NCBI RefSeq assembly: GCF_900188435.1
Contig: NZ_FYFA01000001.1
Span: 1,798,001-1,862,000 of the forward strand
Length of the DNA: 64,000 nucleotides
Origin: Marinobacter sp. es.048
GTDB taxonomy: Bacteria; Pseudomonadota; Gammaproteobacteria; Pseudomonadales; Oleiphilaceae
Direction of reading: 5' to 3'
Shown here in pieces: positions 7,909-18,383 of the stretch; the first letter of the stretch is position 1, and every line of letters begins with the position of its first letter. Under the pieces are notes generated by a model. That model did not search any database. It saw only the letters and a list, made by a program, of their open reading frames with translations, and had not been told where the DNA came from. A program made the translations under genes and the position numbers.

Positions 7909-8544
7909 TTATAGTCGCTCCATCCGCTCTGGATTGGTGACGAAAGGGTTGTCGTTGCCCTGGATTTCGGCAATGCGCCGGTGACGGGTGAGCTCGCCAT
8001 CATCAGGCGGGTCCAGGCGGTTCCAACCCTTGAAAACCGCAGAGGAGCCCAGCCAGGGCAGGTCATAGGTGTCCACCATATACGCAACGGTGCGCGCAAC
8101 ATCGCCCTTGACCCTGACAGGCGGCTCAAAGAACTGAGCGCTCTGGCGGATGCCACACTCATCCTCACTGACCGACGATCCGAGGTCCTCGTAACGGGCA
8201 TTGCGGCGCCGCATCTCGGTCCGGCTACGCACCGGTACCATGTTATGCATGTCGGACGCGATCTGACGGTAGCGATTGTCCTGTTCACATTCACGTGATG
8301 TGCCGCAGTCGAGTGCGCTGCGAACATCTGCCAATGGGTATACGTAGCCGTCTGTCAGCACGAAACCTTTACTTGTGAAAGCGGTGTTGCAGAAGAAGGA
8401 GTTGCCGCCACTGGCGTATAAGTCGCCCCAGAAATGATCGGAAACAACGGTCTCCGGATCGCTGAACCGGGTATTCTGACCAATAACGAGGGTGGTGGTA
8501 AGCAACAGACAGATTGCTGTGGGTATCAGTAAGAATTTTTTCAT
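7909..8544 (-). CDS. secreted endonuclease I family protein, catalytic motif altered
   Basis: 211 residues with an N-terminal signal peptide (MKKF + hydrophobic ILTTTLV-type core to about residue 22), so periplasmic or secreted. The order of blocks matches the endonuclease I (EndA/Dns) family: DMHNMVPVRS (residues 98-107, family D-L-H-N-L), RGxVART-like segment VARTVAYMVDTYDL, and the C-terminal RRIAEIQGNDNPFV. However, where active members read W/Y-E-H-V-V-P, with the catalytic Glu-His pair, this protein reads DGYVYP (residues 65-70). Both catalytic residues are therefore changed. It may be inactive as a nuclease, or a binding/inhibitor derivative. The gene appears transcribed alone. Confidence 0.75.
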   Translation of the reverse strand: MKKFLLIPTAICLLLTTTLVIGQNTRFSDPETVVSDHFWGDLYASGGNSFFCNTAFTSKGFVLTDGYVYPLADVRSALDCGTSRECEQDNRYRQIASDMHNMVPVRSRTEMRRRNARYEDLGSSVSEDECGIRQSAQFFEPPVRVKGDVARTVAYMVDTYDLPWLGSSAVFKGWNRLDPPDDGELTRHRRIAEIQGNDNPFVTNPERMERL

Positions 8545-8674
8545 ACGCCTTTTATACCTCGCAGTATGCTCAAGCGTCCTGGTAAATCGGGCCCTGTTGA
8601 TCAGGACCGGTCAGGAGTTGATCAAGCGGGTCAAAACTATGACGCTTTGTTCACTGATACTGTGAAGTATGGCA

Positions 8675-8701
8675 CAGAGGCTCCAAACCACGGAGCCTCT
8701 G
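8675..8701 (-). other. strong hairpin 3' of the coiled-coil gene
   Basis: CAGAGGCTCC / GGAGCCTCTG, 10 bp perfect stem with a 7-base loop, 40 bases downstream of the stop of the minus-strand gene at 8742. No T-run follows on either strand, so it is either a weak terminator or an RNA-stabilising 3' hairpin. Confidence 0.5.
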
Positions 8702-8741
8702 GGACAGAAATTTGTGGCGTAGTGTTAGCAGGTTAACAGTT

Positions 8742-9005
8742 TTACTTTAGTTTGTTGCGGATGTTCTGGTAACCGGTTTTCAGATCTTCGCCCAGTTTTG
8801 AGGCAGTTTGGCGCGCTTCCTGGGAAGCATCGTCGGCGTCGTGGAGAACCTCATCGATCTTCGCTCTGAATCGATCCCAGTCCTGCTCAAGGTCGTCCCA
8901 CTCGTCTTTCACGTCTTCCCGGGCGAGATGCATCTGAACGCGCGCCTCATCCCGGTACTGTTTTACCTTTTCCGACAGCTTCTTGAGCTCTTCTTGAAGA
9001 CTCAT
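8742..9005 (-). CDS. small charged coiled-coil protein, unknown function
   Basis: 87 residues, almost entirely alpha-helical and highly charged (repeats of E, K, D, R; for example LKKLSEKVKQYRDEARVQ and DEWDDLEQDWDRFRAKIDE). This suggests a coiled coil. No membrane segment or known catalytic motif is visible. The ATG at 9005 is preceded by an excellent AAGGAGGT eight bases upstream, which decides the start over the in-frame GTG at 9014. A promoter-like sequence lies 33 to 62 bases upstream. It resembles small stress-related helical proteins in general composition only. Confidence 0.7.
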   Translation of the reverse strand: MSLQEELKKLSEKVKQYRDEARVQMHLAREDVKDEWDDLEQDWDRFRAKIDEVLHDADDASQEARQTASKLGEDLKTGYQNIRNKLK

Positions 9006-9037
9006 ATCAAGCACCTCCTTGAATTGTTGGTGTGCTT

Positions 9038-9067
9038 ACAATGCGCCCGATCGTGAAAAACTGTCAA
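9038..9067 (-). promoter_or_regulatory. promoter candidate for the coiled-coil gene
   Basis: On the minus strand TTGACA (complement of 9062-9067) and, 18 bases on, CATTGT (complement of 9038-9043; 3 of 6 matches). The -35 is perfect, the -10 poor. Confidence 0.4.
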
Positions 9068-9116
9068 GGGGGTGGACATGCCAAAAGCGCACTAGGAGAG
9101 CGGAGTTTGATGCAGA

Positions 9117-10124
9117 TCAGGAACGGCCGGCTAGCAGCGCGGACATGTCTCGCAAATAATGCCAGGGTGTCAGGGTGTCGAAGCCTTTGGCGGCCCGATC
9201 AATCTGGCTGCAAAGGGTGATGGCCTCGAGCAGTTGGAAGCGGTTCAGTCGGCGCGCGGCCTGCTCCAGGGCTCGGGCTCTTTGGGGTTGAAATACCCCC
9301 CGCTTTTTCAGAAAGGCGGCGGGATTTTCCGACTGACCGCCTGAAGACTTCAATTCAAGCAGGAGGTTCAGGTCGCGGCTGAGGACGGACAACAGGCCCA
9401 GCGGGTTTTCTCCCTCTTGCTGCAGAACGGTGATCATCTTACCGGCGTGAGGTGCCCGGCCACTGATCAATTCTGTCACCAGTTCAAAGCCATTGAACCG
9501 GGAGCTGTCCTGGACTGCCTGCTCAACGGTTTCCTCGTCGATGGTGTTGCCGTTCGCCAGCAGCGATAGCCTGTCGAGCTCCTGACTGGCGGCAAGCAGA
9601 TTGCCTTCGAGGCGTTCGCTCATGATGGCCAGGGCGCCCCGGGTCAGGCTCAGACCACGGTTGCTGGCTCTCTGCTGGAGCCAGCCCTGGAATTTGTCGG
9701 CATCTACCGGCCAAACCGGTACGTGCACCCCTTTCCCCTGGAGCTCCTTGTACCATTTGCGGCGGGTTTCCGGTGCGTCCAGGCGAGCGCTGATCAGCAG
9801 CAGGATGATATCTTCGGGAGGGTCAGCCAGCACTTGTTCCAGTACTGCGCGGCCGTCACCAAGCTTGCCGGTTGGCAGATGAATCTCAATGCGCCGTTTC
9901 TCAGCGAACAGCGACATGGCACTGAATTCTTCGCCAACGGCATTCCAGTCCAGCTGATGGTCTGCATGGAAGGTCAGGCGGTCGTGGAAGCCTGCTTCTT
10001 TCGCAGTCTTTCGAATCTGATCACAACACTCCTGGACCAGCAGCGGTTCGTCACCGGATATGAGATAGACGGGAGAAAGGCCCTTTTTCAGGAGCTGGGA
10101 TAACTGTCCCGGATTGGTTTTCAT
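9117..10124 (-). CDS. holA: DNA polymerase III subunit delta
   Basis: Clamp-loader delta subunit that opens the beta sliding clamp. 335 residues, close to the 343 of E. coli. Opens MKTNPGQLSQLLKKG and PVYLISGDEPLLVQE, the typical HolA N-terminal block. Later segments LEGNLLAASQELDRL and GENPLGLLSVLSRDL match the helical domain. The start codon overlaps the end of lptE by 4 bases, as in the conserved leuS-lptE-holA operon, so it is translationally coupled. Confidence 0.94.
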   Translation of the reverse strand: MKTNPGQLSQLLKKGLSPVYLISGDEPLLVQECCDQIRKTAKEAGFHDRLTFHADHQLDWNAVGEEFSAMSLFAEKRRIEIHLPTGKLGDGRAVLEQVLADPPEDIILLLISARLDAPETRRKWYKELQGKGVHVPVWPVDADKFQGWLQQRASNRGLSLTRGALAIMSERLEGNLLAASQELDRLSLLANGNTIDEETVEQAVQDSSRFNGFELVTELISGRAPHAGKMITVLQQEGENPLGLLSVLSRDLNLLLELKSSGGQSENPAAFLKKRGVFQPQRARALEQAARRLNRFQLLEAITLCSQIDRAAKGFDTLTPWHYLRDMSALLAGRS

Positions 10125-10708
10125 GGCTGGCCTGTGGCTTGGGCGTCGGCTTCCTGGTTACGCTGGTATTCTGCCCGAATGGCGTCGATTCTCTGTGGGG
10201 TCAAAGGTGCCAGCCGGAATATCACCTGTTGCGCAAGGCGATCGTCCATTTGCTGGCGCAGGGTTTCCTCTTCCCGCTGTCTTGCCAGAACGTTAGTTTC
10301 GTCGTACCGGTAACTTTCGCTGGTGGTCAGGCGTGTTGTGGCTACCATGGGAACCCGGTCTGCGCTGACCACTTCAAGGTCCACGGAGTGACGCAGCGTG
10401 TATTCGGCCGCTGCGGCCTGGGCTGTGATGGCACTTGCCCGACGGTCCCGCTCGAAGTTTTTCAGCCGCAAAATGTAGTCGGCGTCTGCAACTGGCGCGA
10501 CACGGATGTTGCCTAGACTGAGCTGTTCACGTAAGGAACGGCACAGGTTATCGGGCACCTGTGATGAGCAATCGACAGCAAGAGGCTCAAGGGCCGAAGA
10601 AACCGGTGGAGCACCCCGCAACTGGAATCCGCAGCCCGCAAGCAGCACCGCCATAGCAGCGGTCAACATCAGGTGAGCTGAGGATTTCAGAGGGGCGTGC
10701 CGGGGCAT
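10121..10708 (-). CDS. lptE: LPS-assembly lipoprotein LptE
   Basis: Outer-membrane lipoprotein that plugs and chaperones the LptD barrel in LPS export. Signal peptide with lipobox LLAGC at about residues 22-26, directly followed by GFQLRGAP, the LptE signature. 195 residues. It lies 1 base after leuS and overlaps holA. It works together with LptA, LptB and LptC, which are encoded at 47475-49312 in the same window. Confidence 0.94.
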   Translation of the reverse strand: MPRHAPLKSSAHLMLTAAMAVLLAGCGFQLRGAPPVSSALEPLAVDCSSQVPDNLCRSLREQLSLGNIRVAPVADADYILRLKNFERDRRASAITAQAAAAEYTLRHSVDLEVVSADRVPMVATTRLTTSESYRYDETNVLARQREEETLRQQMDDRLAQQVIFRLAPLTPQRIDAIRAEYQRNQEADAQATGQP

Positions 10709-10709
10709 A

Positions 10710-13373
<2,664 letters not shown>

Positions 13374-13495
13374 CTAACGCACACTAGCCTTTACAGGTAG
13401 TCTGCCAATTTTCTGTTCTTGTGCCAGACTTGTAGTATTGGCGGGAGGCGGCTAGCGCGGCTCTTGCACCCAACTGCGGTATTAAAGGAGTCAAT

Positions 13496-14044
13496 ATGAC
13501 AACACCAGAAAGAAGTCATCTCTCAGGAAAGGCACTGGAAGTGTATGACCGTATGCTGGAGCGGGTAAAAACGCGTCTCCATGACCTGCAAGAAACATCG
13601 CTCCAGAACCTTGAGGAAGAGGTCGACAAGGCGGTGGAGTTCGAGTACGAACTGGGGGAAATGACCCGGGATGAAGCAAATCTTCTCGGTGCCTATCTGC
13701 AGCGGGATCTTGAACATCTGCTGCATTTTGTGGAGGAGACCGGCGAGGGCCTGAGTGAATGGTTGCAGCTCGATATCGCGCTGCTGGAACACCAGTTGGC
13801 GGATAGCCTGTTCTCCGTTGCCGATAAAACCGTCGTAGACTTCCTGGAACTCAAGCAGAAACTGGAAAACAAGGAAGTGGGCCAGTATATCTCAGGCGAG
13901 GTGGCCACCGCAGGGATGTTCCAGTGCCTTAACTGCGGGCACATGCGTTGCCTGACGGCCACCAGCCACCTGGAACCCTGCGAAGCCTGCGGCTCCCACT
14001 ACTACGAGCGGGTTACGAGCCGCTGGCCGAAACAGGAGGAATGA
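13496..14044 (+). CDS. DUF1451 zinc-ribbon protein (YbeL-like)
   Basis: 182 residues. A long helical N-terminal part (EEEVDKAVEFEYELGEMTR) is followed by a C-terminal zinc ribbon with CLNCGH and CEACGS, two CxxC pairs about 22 residues apart. This is the DUF1451/YbeL family, found beside leuS in many gammaproteobacteria. Function not established. Strong Shine-Dalgarno AAAGGAG before the ATG. Its last 32 bases overlap the end of the convergent lnt gene. Confidence 0.85.
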   Translation: MTTPERSHLSGKALEVYDRMLERVKTRLHDLQETSLQNLEEEVDKAVEFEYELGEMTRDEANLLGAYLQRDLEHLLHFVEETGEGLSEWLQLDIALLEHQLADSLFSVADKTVVDFLELKQKLENKEVGQYISGEVATAGMFQCLNCGHMRCLTATSHLEPCEACGSHYYERVTSRWPKQEE

Positions 14045-15575
14045 TCCGCTCCCGGACAAAAACGATCAGAATGACAGCCAGGGTCAGGATAGGCCAAGAG
14101 CCAGTCTGCATGTAAGGCGTGCTGCCCGTGGCGGTGAACACCTCGCCGGTCAGGGTGGCGCGCTCGAACTGGGGAATGGTTTCAGTGAGCTCGCCCCGAT
14201 TATTGATAATCGCGGTCACGCCATTGTTGGTGCCGCGGAGCATATAACGGCCAGTCTCCAGTGCCCGCATTCTCGCGATCTGCAAGTGCTGCAGCGGGCC
14301 GATGGAATCCCCGAACCAGCCGTCGTTGCTGATGGTGAGCAACAGGCCCGCGCCCCGGGCGTTGAAGGCGACAAAATCCGGGTAGGCGACCTCGTAGCAG
14401 ATGAACGGCATCACATTGACACCATTTGCCTTGAGTGGGTCCTGCCACGCCGGTCCCCGGCTGAAATCGCTCATGGGCAAATCGAAGAAACCGATCAATC
14501 CCCGCAGCACACTCTGCAGTGGGACATACTCCCCAAATGGCACCAGCTTCTGCTTGTGGTAGATACCTTCGCCGTTGCCGATGGCCATGATGCTGTTGTG
14601 AAACGTGAAATCTTCAATACGGTCGCTGAACCCGTACCAGGGTATTCCGGTAATAAGGGTGCTGTTTTCACCAAGTTCTGCACTGATGTGATCGATGATT
14701 TTGCCGGCCTGATCCTGGGGGATCGGAATGGCGGTTTCCGGCCAGAGGATCAGGTCTGTGTCCCAGTGGTCTTCGGTCATCCCCAGATAGGTGACGATCT
14801 GGTCCTTCAGGAATTCCGGGTCCCATTTGATCTGCTGGGGAATATTGCCCTGCATGGCGGCAAAGGCTGTGGGGTCTTCAGTAAGATCCGTCCAGTCGAG
14901 GCGATTCATGGCTGGCGCAACTAACCAGGGAATCAGGGCCACCACCAGGGTTACGCCAGCAGCAACCGGTTTGAGGTGTTTAAGAAGCCACCAGCCGCCA
15001 TAGAGTGCAGCACCGGTGGCGGTAATCCAGAAAGTAATGCCATGTACCCCGGTCAACGGTGCCAGCCCGGCCAGGGGGCCGTCGGTGTGCGCCGTGCCCA
15101 GATACAGCCAGGGAAAGCCGGTCAGCAGCCAACCCCTTAGCCAGTCGCCAAGAATCCAGATCGCGGGAAACAATATCAGACGCCTGGCCGGGCTCTCCTT
15201 GGCAAGCTTGCCCCAGAACCAGAAAGCCAGACCGTGGAACAGGGCCAGGCCCGCCACGAAAAGGATCGTAAGCAGAATGGCAACGGGAATCGCCGTGTTG
15301 CCGTGTTCGCTGATGCTGATGTAGACCCAGCTGGCGCCACTGCCGAACAGCCCCAGGCCAGTGAGCCATCCGGCGCGGAATAGCTTCTCGGGAGCCAGGG
15401 GCACTGTCACCAGCAGAATGAGCACAACCGAGACCGGTCCCAGCCACCAGAGGTTGAACGGTGAAAAGGTCAGGGTTTGCAGGGCACCGGCGACCACAAG
15501 TGCTGCCGCGCCAAGCCAGGCGTTGGAAGAAAGCGGAGTGTTCAGAGCTCTGGCGTTGGTGGTGTCACTGTTCAC
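14013..15575 (-). CDS. lnt: apolipoprotein N-acyltransferase
   Basis: Inner-membrane enzyme adding the third acyl chain to the N-terminal cysteine of lipoproteins. 520 residues: about six hydrophobic segments in the first ~215 residues, then the periplasmic nitrilase-fold domain. Catalytic triad visible: Glu in LILWPETAIP, Lys in YHKQKLVPFGEYVP, Cys in FICYEVAYPDF. A final hydrophobic segment (WPILTLAVILIVFV) anchors the C-terminus. It overlaps corC by 11 bases upstream and the convergent zinc-ribbon gene by 32 bases downstream. Confidence 0.95.
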   Translation of the reverse strand: MNSDTTNARALNTPLSSNAWLGAAALVVAGALQTLTFSPFNLWWLGPVSVVLILLVTVPLAPEKLFRAGWLTGLGLFGSGASWVYISISEHGNTAIPVAILLTILFVAGLALFHGLAFWFWGKLAKESPARRLILFPAIWILGDWLRGWLLTGFPWLYLGTAHTDGPLAGLAPLTGVHGITFWITATGAALYGGWWLLKHLKPVAAGVTLVVALIPWLVAPAMNRLDWTDLTEDPTAFAAMQGNIPQQIKWDPEFLKDQIVTYLGMTEDHWDTDLILWPETAIPIPQDQAGKIIDHISAELGENSTLITGIPWYGFSDRIEDFTFHNSIMAIGNGEGIYHKQKLVPFGEYVPLQSVLRGLIGFFDLPMSDFSRGPAWQDPLKANGVNVMPFICYEVAYPDFVAFNARGAGLLLTISNDGWFGDSIGPLQHLQIARMRALETGRYMLRGTNNGVTAIINNRGELTETIPQFERATLTGEVFTATGSTPYMQTGSWPILTLAVILIVFVRERIIPPVSASGS

Positions 15576-16410
15576 TTCGGGTTACCTGCAGCAGACGGAT
15601 TACGCGGTTATCGGCGTTGGCAATGGTAAAGCGCAAGCCGCCAAATTCAACCGATTCGCCCCGTCTGGGCAGGTGTCCGAATTCCTTGAGAACCACACCA
15701 CCAATGGTATCGAATTCCTCTTCGTCCATTTCGGTCTCGAAGAACTCATTGAAATCATCAATGGGGGTTACTGCTTTTACGGCGTAGCTGCCATCGCCCC
15801 GGGCCTTGATGTGGGTTTCTTCATCAAAATCGTGCTCGTCTTCAATTTCACCAACAATCTGTTCAAGCACGTCTTCAATGGTGATCAACCCGGCGGTGCC
15901 GCCGTATTCATCCACCACAATGGCCATATGGTTGCGGTTTTCCTTGAACTCCTTGAGCAGCTGGTTAAGGCGTTTGCTCTCGGGCACGAAGGTGGGCGGG
16001 CGCAGTATTTCCCGGATACGGTTCCAGTTCAGATCGTTGTTCAGGGCCAGGGGAAGCAGGTCCTTGGCCAGAAGAACGCCAATCACGTCGTCCTGGCTGT
16101 CCCCGATGACCGGGAACCGGCTGTGTGCAGAATCCATGATTTCGCCCAGGAACTCTTTGGGCTCCTGGGAAGCCTTGACGGTGACCATCTGTGAGCGGGG
16201 AATCATGATCTCATCCACTCGCATGTCGATCACCTGCATGGCACCTTCGATGATGCTCATGGCATCGACATCGATGATGTTCTGGGACTCGGCGTCCCGC
16301 AGGATTTCCAGCACGTCCTCAACGGACTCAGGCCCGCTGGAGAAGGCCTGTGATATACGTTCCAGCCAGGACTTGCCGCCCTGACTGCGACTCGACTGAT
16401 CGTCGCTCAT
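15565..16410 (-). CDS. corC: CorC/HlyC-family CBS-domain transporter accessory protein
   Basis: 281 residues with two CBS domains (RVDEIMIPRSQMVTVKAS and GVLLAKDLLP; then VVDEYGGTAGLITIEDVLEQIVGEIEDE, the diagnostic CorC segment). A C-terminal CorC_HlyC domain (EEFDTIGGVVLKEFGHLPRRGE) follows. There is no membrane domain, so it is the soluble CorC type linked to Mg/Co efflux, or to lipoprotein processing because it always neighbours lnt. It overlaps ybeY by 4 bases and lnt by 11. Confidence 0.92.
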   Translation of the reverse strand: MSDDQSSRSQGGKSWLERISQAFSSGPESVEDVLEILRDAESQNIIDVDAMSIIEGAMQVIDMRVDEIMIPRSQMVTVKASQEPKEFLGEIMDSAHSRFPVIGDSQDDVIGVLLAKDLLPLALNNDLNWNRIREILRPPTFVPESKRLNQLLKEFKENRNHMAIVVDEYGGTAGLITIEDVLEQIVGEIEDEHDFDEETHIKARGDGSYAVKAVTPIDDFNEFFETEMDEEEFDTIGGVVLKEFGHLPRRGESVEFGGLRFTIANADNRVIRLLQVTRSEQ

Positions 16411-16880
16411 GAGTCTTTATCCGTTTCCTCTGCTTCGTAGGGATTGCCAAATCCGAGCTGCGCCAACAGCCGGATTTCGAGGGCTTCCATGACCTCGGCA
16501 TCATCGTCTTCAATATGGTCAAAACCCCGGAGATGCAACATGCCATGCACCACCATGTGAGCCCAATGGGCGTCCAGGGTTTTGTCCTGCTCTGTGGCCT
16601 CTTTCTCGACAACCGGTGCGCAAATCACCAGATCTCCGGCCAATGGCACCGTTATACCGGCTGGCGCCTCAAATGGGAAGGACAACACGTTGGTCGGGTA
16701 GTCCCGGCCCCGGTACTGATGATTCAAGGCTTGGCTTTCTTCGGTTCCGACAATACGGACCGTCACCTCGGACGGATCCTCGCCCTGCCAGGCAAGTTGC
16801 GCCCATTTTCGAACCTTCGTCTCCGAAGGTATCCCCGGCGCCTCGAAAACCTGCTGAAAATCCACTGTCAGCTCGCTCAC
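16407..16880 (-). CDS. ybeY: endoribonuclease YbeY
   Basis: Zinc-dependent single-strand RNase for 16S rRNA 3'-end maturation and ribosome quality control. 157 residues. Metal site HGMLHLRGFDH fits the family H-x3-H-x5-H pattern, and TNVLSFPFE is also conserved. It overlaps phoH (4 bases) upstream and corC (4 bases) downstream. This ybeZ-ybeY pairing is widely conserved and the partners are thought to act together. Confidence 0.95.
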   Translation of the reverse strand: MSELTVDFQQVFEAPGIPSETKVRKWAQLAWQGEDPSEVTVRIVGTEESQALNHQYRGRDYPTNVLSFPFEAPAGITVPLAGDLVICAPVVEKEATEQDKTLDAHWAHMVVHGMLHLRGFDHIEDDDAEVMEALEIRLLAQLGFGNPYEAEETDKDS

Positions 16881-17860
16881 TGGCCGGTCGCACTCCCGTC
16901 ATCAAAGGAATCGTAGGCTTCAACAATCCGCTGAACCAGCGGGTGACGAACAACGTCTTTTGCTTCGAACCGGGTAAACCCGATACCTGGCACCTTGCTC
17001 AGAACTCCGGCTGCGTGAATAAGCCCGGAATTCTGGCCCCGGGGCAGATCCACCTGGGTAGTATCGCCGGTGATCACCGCTGTGGAGCCGAAGCCGATCC
17101 GGGTCAGAAACATCTTCATCTGCTCCCGGGTGGTGTTCTGGCTTTCGTCCAGAATAATGAATGAGTTGTTCAGCGTGCGGCCGCGCATGAACGCCAGCGG
17201 CGCAATCTCGATCACGCTTTTCTCAATCAGCCGGGTAACCTGGTCAAACCCAAGCATTTCATACAGAGCGTCGTACAGCGGACGCAGATAGGGGTCCACC
17301 TTCTGGGCAAGGTCACCTGGGAGGAAGCCAAGCTTCTCACCGGCCTCGACCGCTGGCCGAACCAGCAAAATCCGCTTCACCTGCTCGTCTTTCAGGGCCT
17401 CAACGGCACAGGCCACCGCCAACCAGGTCTTGCCGGTACCCGCCGGGCCGATCCCGAAGTTGATATCGTGGGTGCGGATGTTATGAACATACTTCTGCTG
17501 GTTTGCACCCCGGGGCTTTGCCTGCAGCTTCGGCGTCTTGATAACCGTCACGGCACCGTCGTAGGGCACGTCTTCGGGTAAGCGTTCAAAGCCGGTTTCC
17601 CGGATAAACAGATGCACGGTATCCGGCGCAATATCATCCGTGGCTTCGGTCTCCCGATACAGATGCCGGATAACCTCAACGGCCGCTGCCACGTGCTCGG
17701 TCTCACCCTCAACTCGGAAATGATGGCCGCGCCTGCCGACTTTCACGTGCAGGCGTTTTTCAATCATCTTCAGGTTTTCATCAAACTGGCCACAAAGCGT
17801 CGCCAGCCGACGCTGGTCCACCGGGTGCAGGTCAAATTGTCTGTGATCGTTGGCGTTCAA
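16877..17860 (-). CDS. ybeZ: PhoH-like ATPase (YbeZ)
   Basis: 327-residue P-loop NTPase. Walker A GPAGTGKTWLA, Walker B region SFIILDESQNTT, and RPAVEAGEKLGFLPGD are PhoH hallmarks. The N-terminal ~100 residues form a KH-like domain, consistent with RNA binding. Probably an RNA-related ATPase partnering YbeY. It is separated from the upstream miaB by a 523-base, repeat-filled gap, unusual for this otherwise tightly packed operon. Confidence 0.93.
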   Translation of the reverse strand: MNANDHRQFDLHPVDQRRLATLCGQFDENLKMIEKRLHVKVGRRGHHFRVEGETEHVAAAVEVIRHLYRETEATDDIAPDTVHLFIRETGFERLPEDVPYDGAVTVIKTPKLQAKPRGANQQKYVHNIRTHDINFGIGPAGTGKTWLAVACAVEALKDEQVKRILLVRPAVEAGEKLGFLPGDLAQKVDPYLRPLYDALYEMLGFDQVTRLIEKSVIEIAPLAFMRGRTLNNSFIILDESQNTTREQMKMFLTRIGFGSTAVITGDTTQVDLPRGQNSGLIHAAGVLSKVPGIGFTRFEAKDVVRHPLVQRIVEAYDSFDDGSATGQ

Positions 17861-17931
17861 AAGTGCTCCGTTTTGGTTTACTCCCCCCTGGTTTTTCGTT
17901 TGGGAGTACGTGTTTCTGATGTTCGGTTAAC

Positions 17932-18044
17932 GGGCAAGGGCCGGAGGGGCTTTCCAAAAAACGCCCGTGAATACGTCCCTGTAGGGCTCGGTCGCGCCAT
18001 CCATGGCGCTCCACGTTTTTGGAAAGCCCCTCCGGCCCTTGCCC
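17932..18044 (-). repeat. private-arm twin-GGA element, copy A
   Basis: Arms at 17932-17963 and 18014-18044 are inverted repeats of about 31 bp with one bulged A; the arm sequence is not shared with other copies. The core reads on the minus strand: hairpin GCGCC-ATGGAT-GGCGC and hairpin TAC-AGGGAC-GTA. The two GGA triplets (18002-18000 and 17978-17976) are 24 nt apart. The second loop reads ACAGGGACGT. It lies between miaB and phoH, in sense with them. Confidence 0.85.
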
Positions 18045-18082
18045 TGATAAGTCTATGTGCAGGTCCGAATATGAAAAAACAA

Positions 18083-18170
18083 GTAGGTCGGATTAGCCGG
18101 AGGCGTAATCCGACAGGTTCATTCGTGACAGCCACATTGTTGGATTACGACTTCGTCTAATCCAACCTGC
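18083..18170. repeat. paired REP sequences (REPIN-like), pair 1
   Basis: Two GTCGGATTA-type palindromes in inverted order: 18083-18115 (GTAGGTCGGATTA...TAATCCGACA) and 18138-18170 (complement reads GCAGGTTGGATTA...TAATCCAAC). The CGG/CCG to TGG/CCA change in the second keeps the stem paired. The layout is typical of REP doublets mobilised by RAYT transposases; no RAYT gene is in the window. Confidence 0.85.
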
Positions 18171-18173
18171 AGC

Positions 18174-18203
18174 CCTGTGCATTCCTGTGCATTCCTGTGC
18201 ATT
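18174..18203. repeat. 10-bp tandem repeat x3
   Basis: Three perfect copies of CCTGTGCATT, directly between the REP doublet and element copy B. Probably a slippage product. Confidence 0.85.
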
Positions 18204-18241
18204 GCCTTCTGGTTTTGGCATGCAATGGAGCAATCAGCGGA

Positions 18242-18347
18242 GAGTGGTGGGGCCTTCTTCCCAAAAATGTCGGCGGCCATGGATGGCCGACGCCAAGCGC
18301 ACATGGATGTGCTCGTAGCGGTTTTTGGGAAGAAGGCCCCACCACTC
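18242..18347 (+). repeat. private-arm twin-GGA element, copy B
   Basis: 26-bp perfect arms (18242-18267 and 18322-18347). The core on the plus strand differs from copy F by a single base over 54. First hairpin loop CATGGATG (GGA 18281-18283); second hairpin GCACA-TGGA-TGTGC (GGA 18305-18307), 24 nt apart. It is antisense to the flanking miaB and phoH. Confidence 0.88.
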
Positions 18348-18383
18348 GCCAAACTCCCAAGCCGGACAAATCCCGAATAAGGC

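Noticed and set aside
18174..18203. Possible CRISPR start (three tandem units)
   Set aside because: Units are contiguous 10-mers with no spacers; no cas gene nearby.
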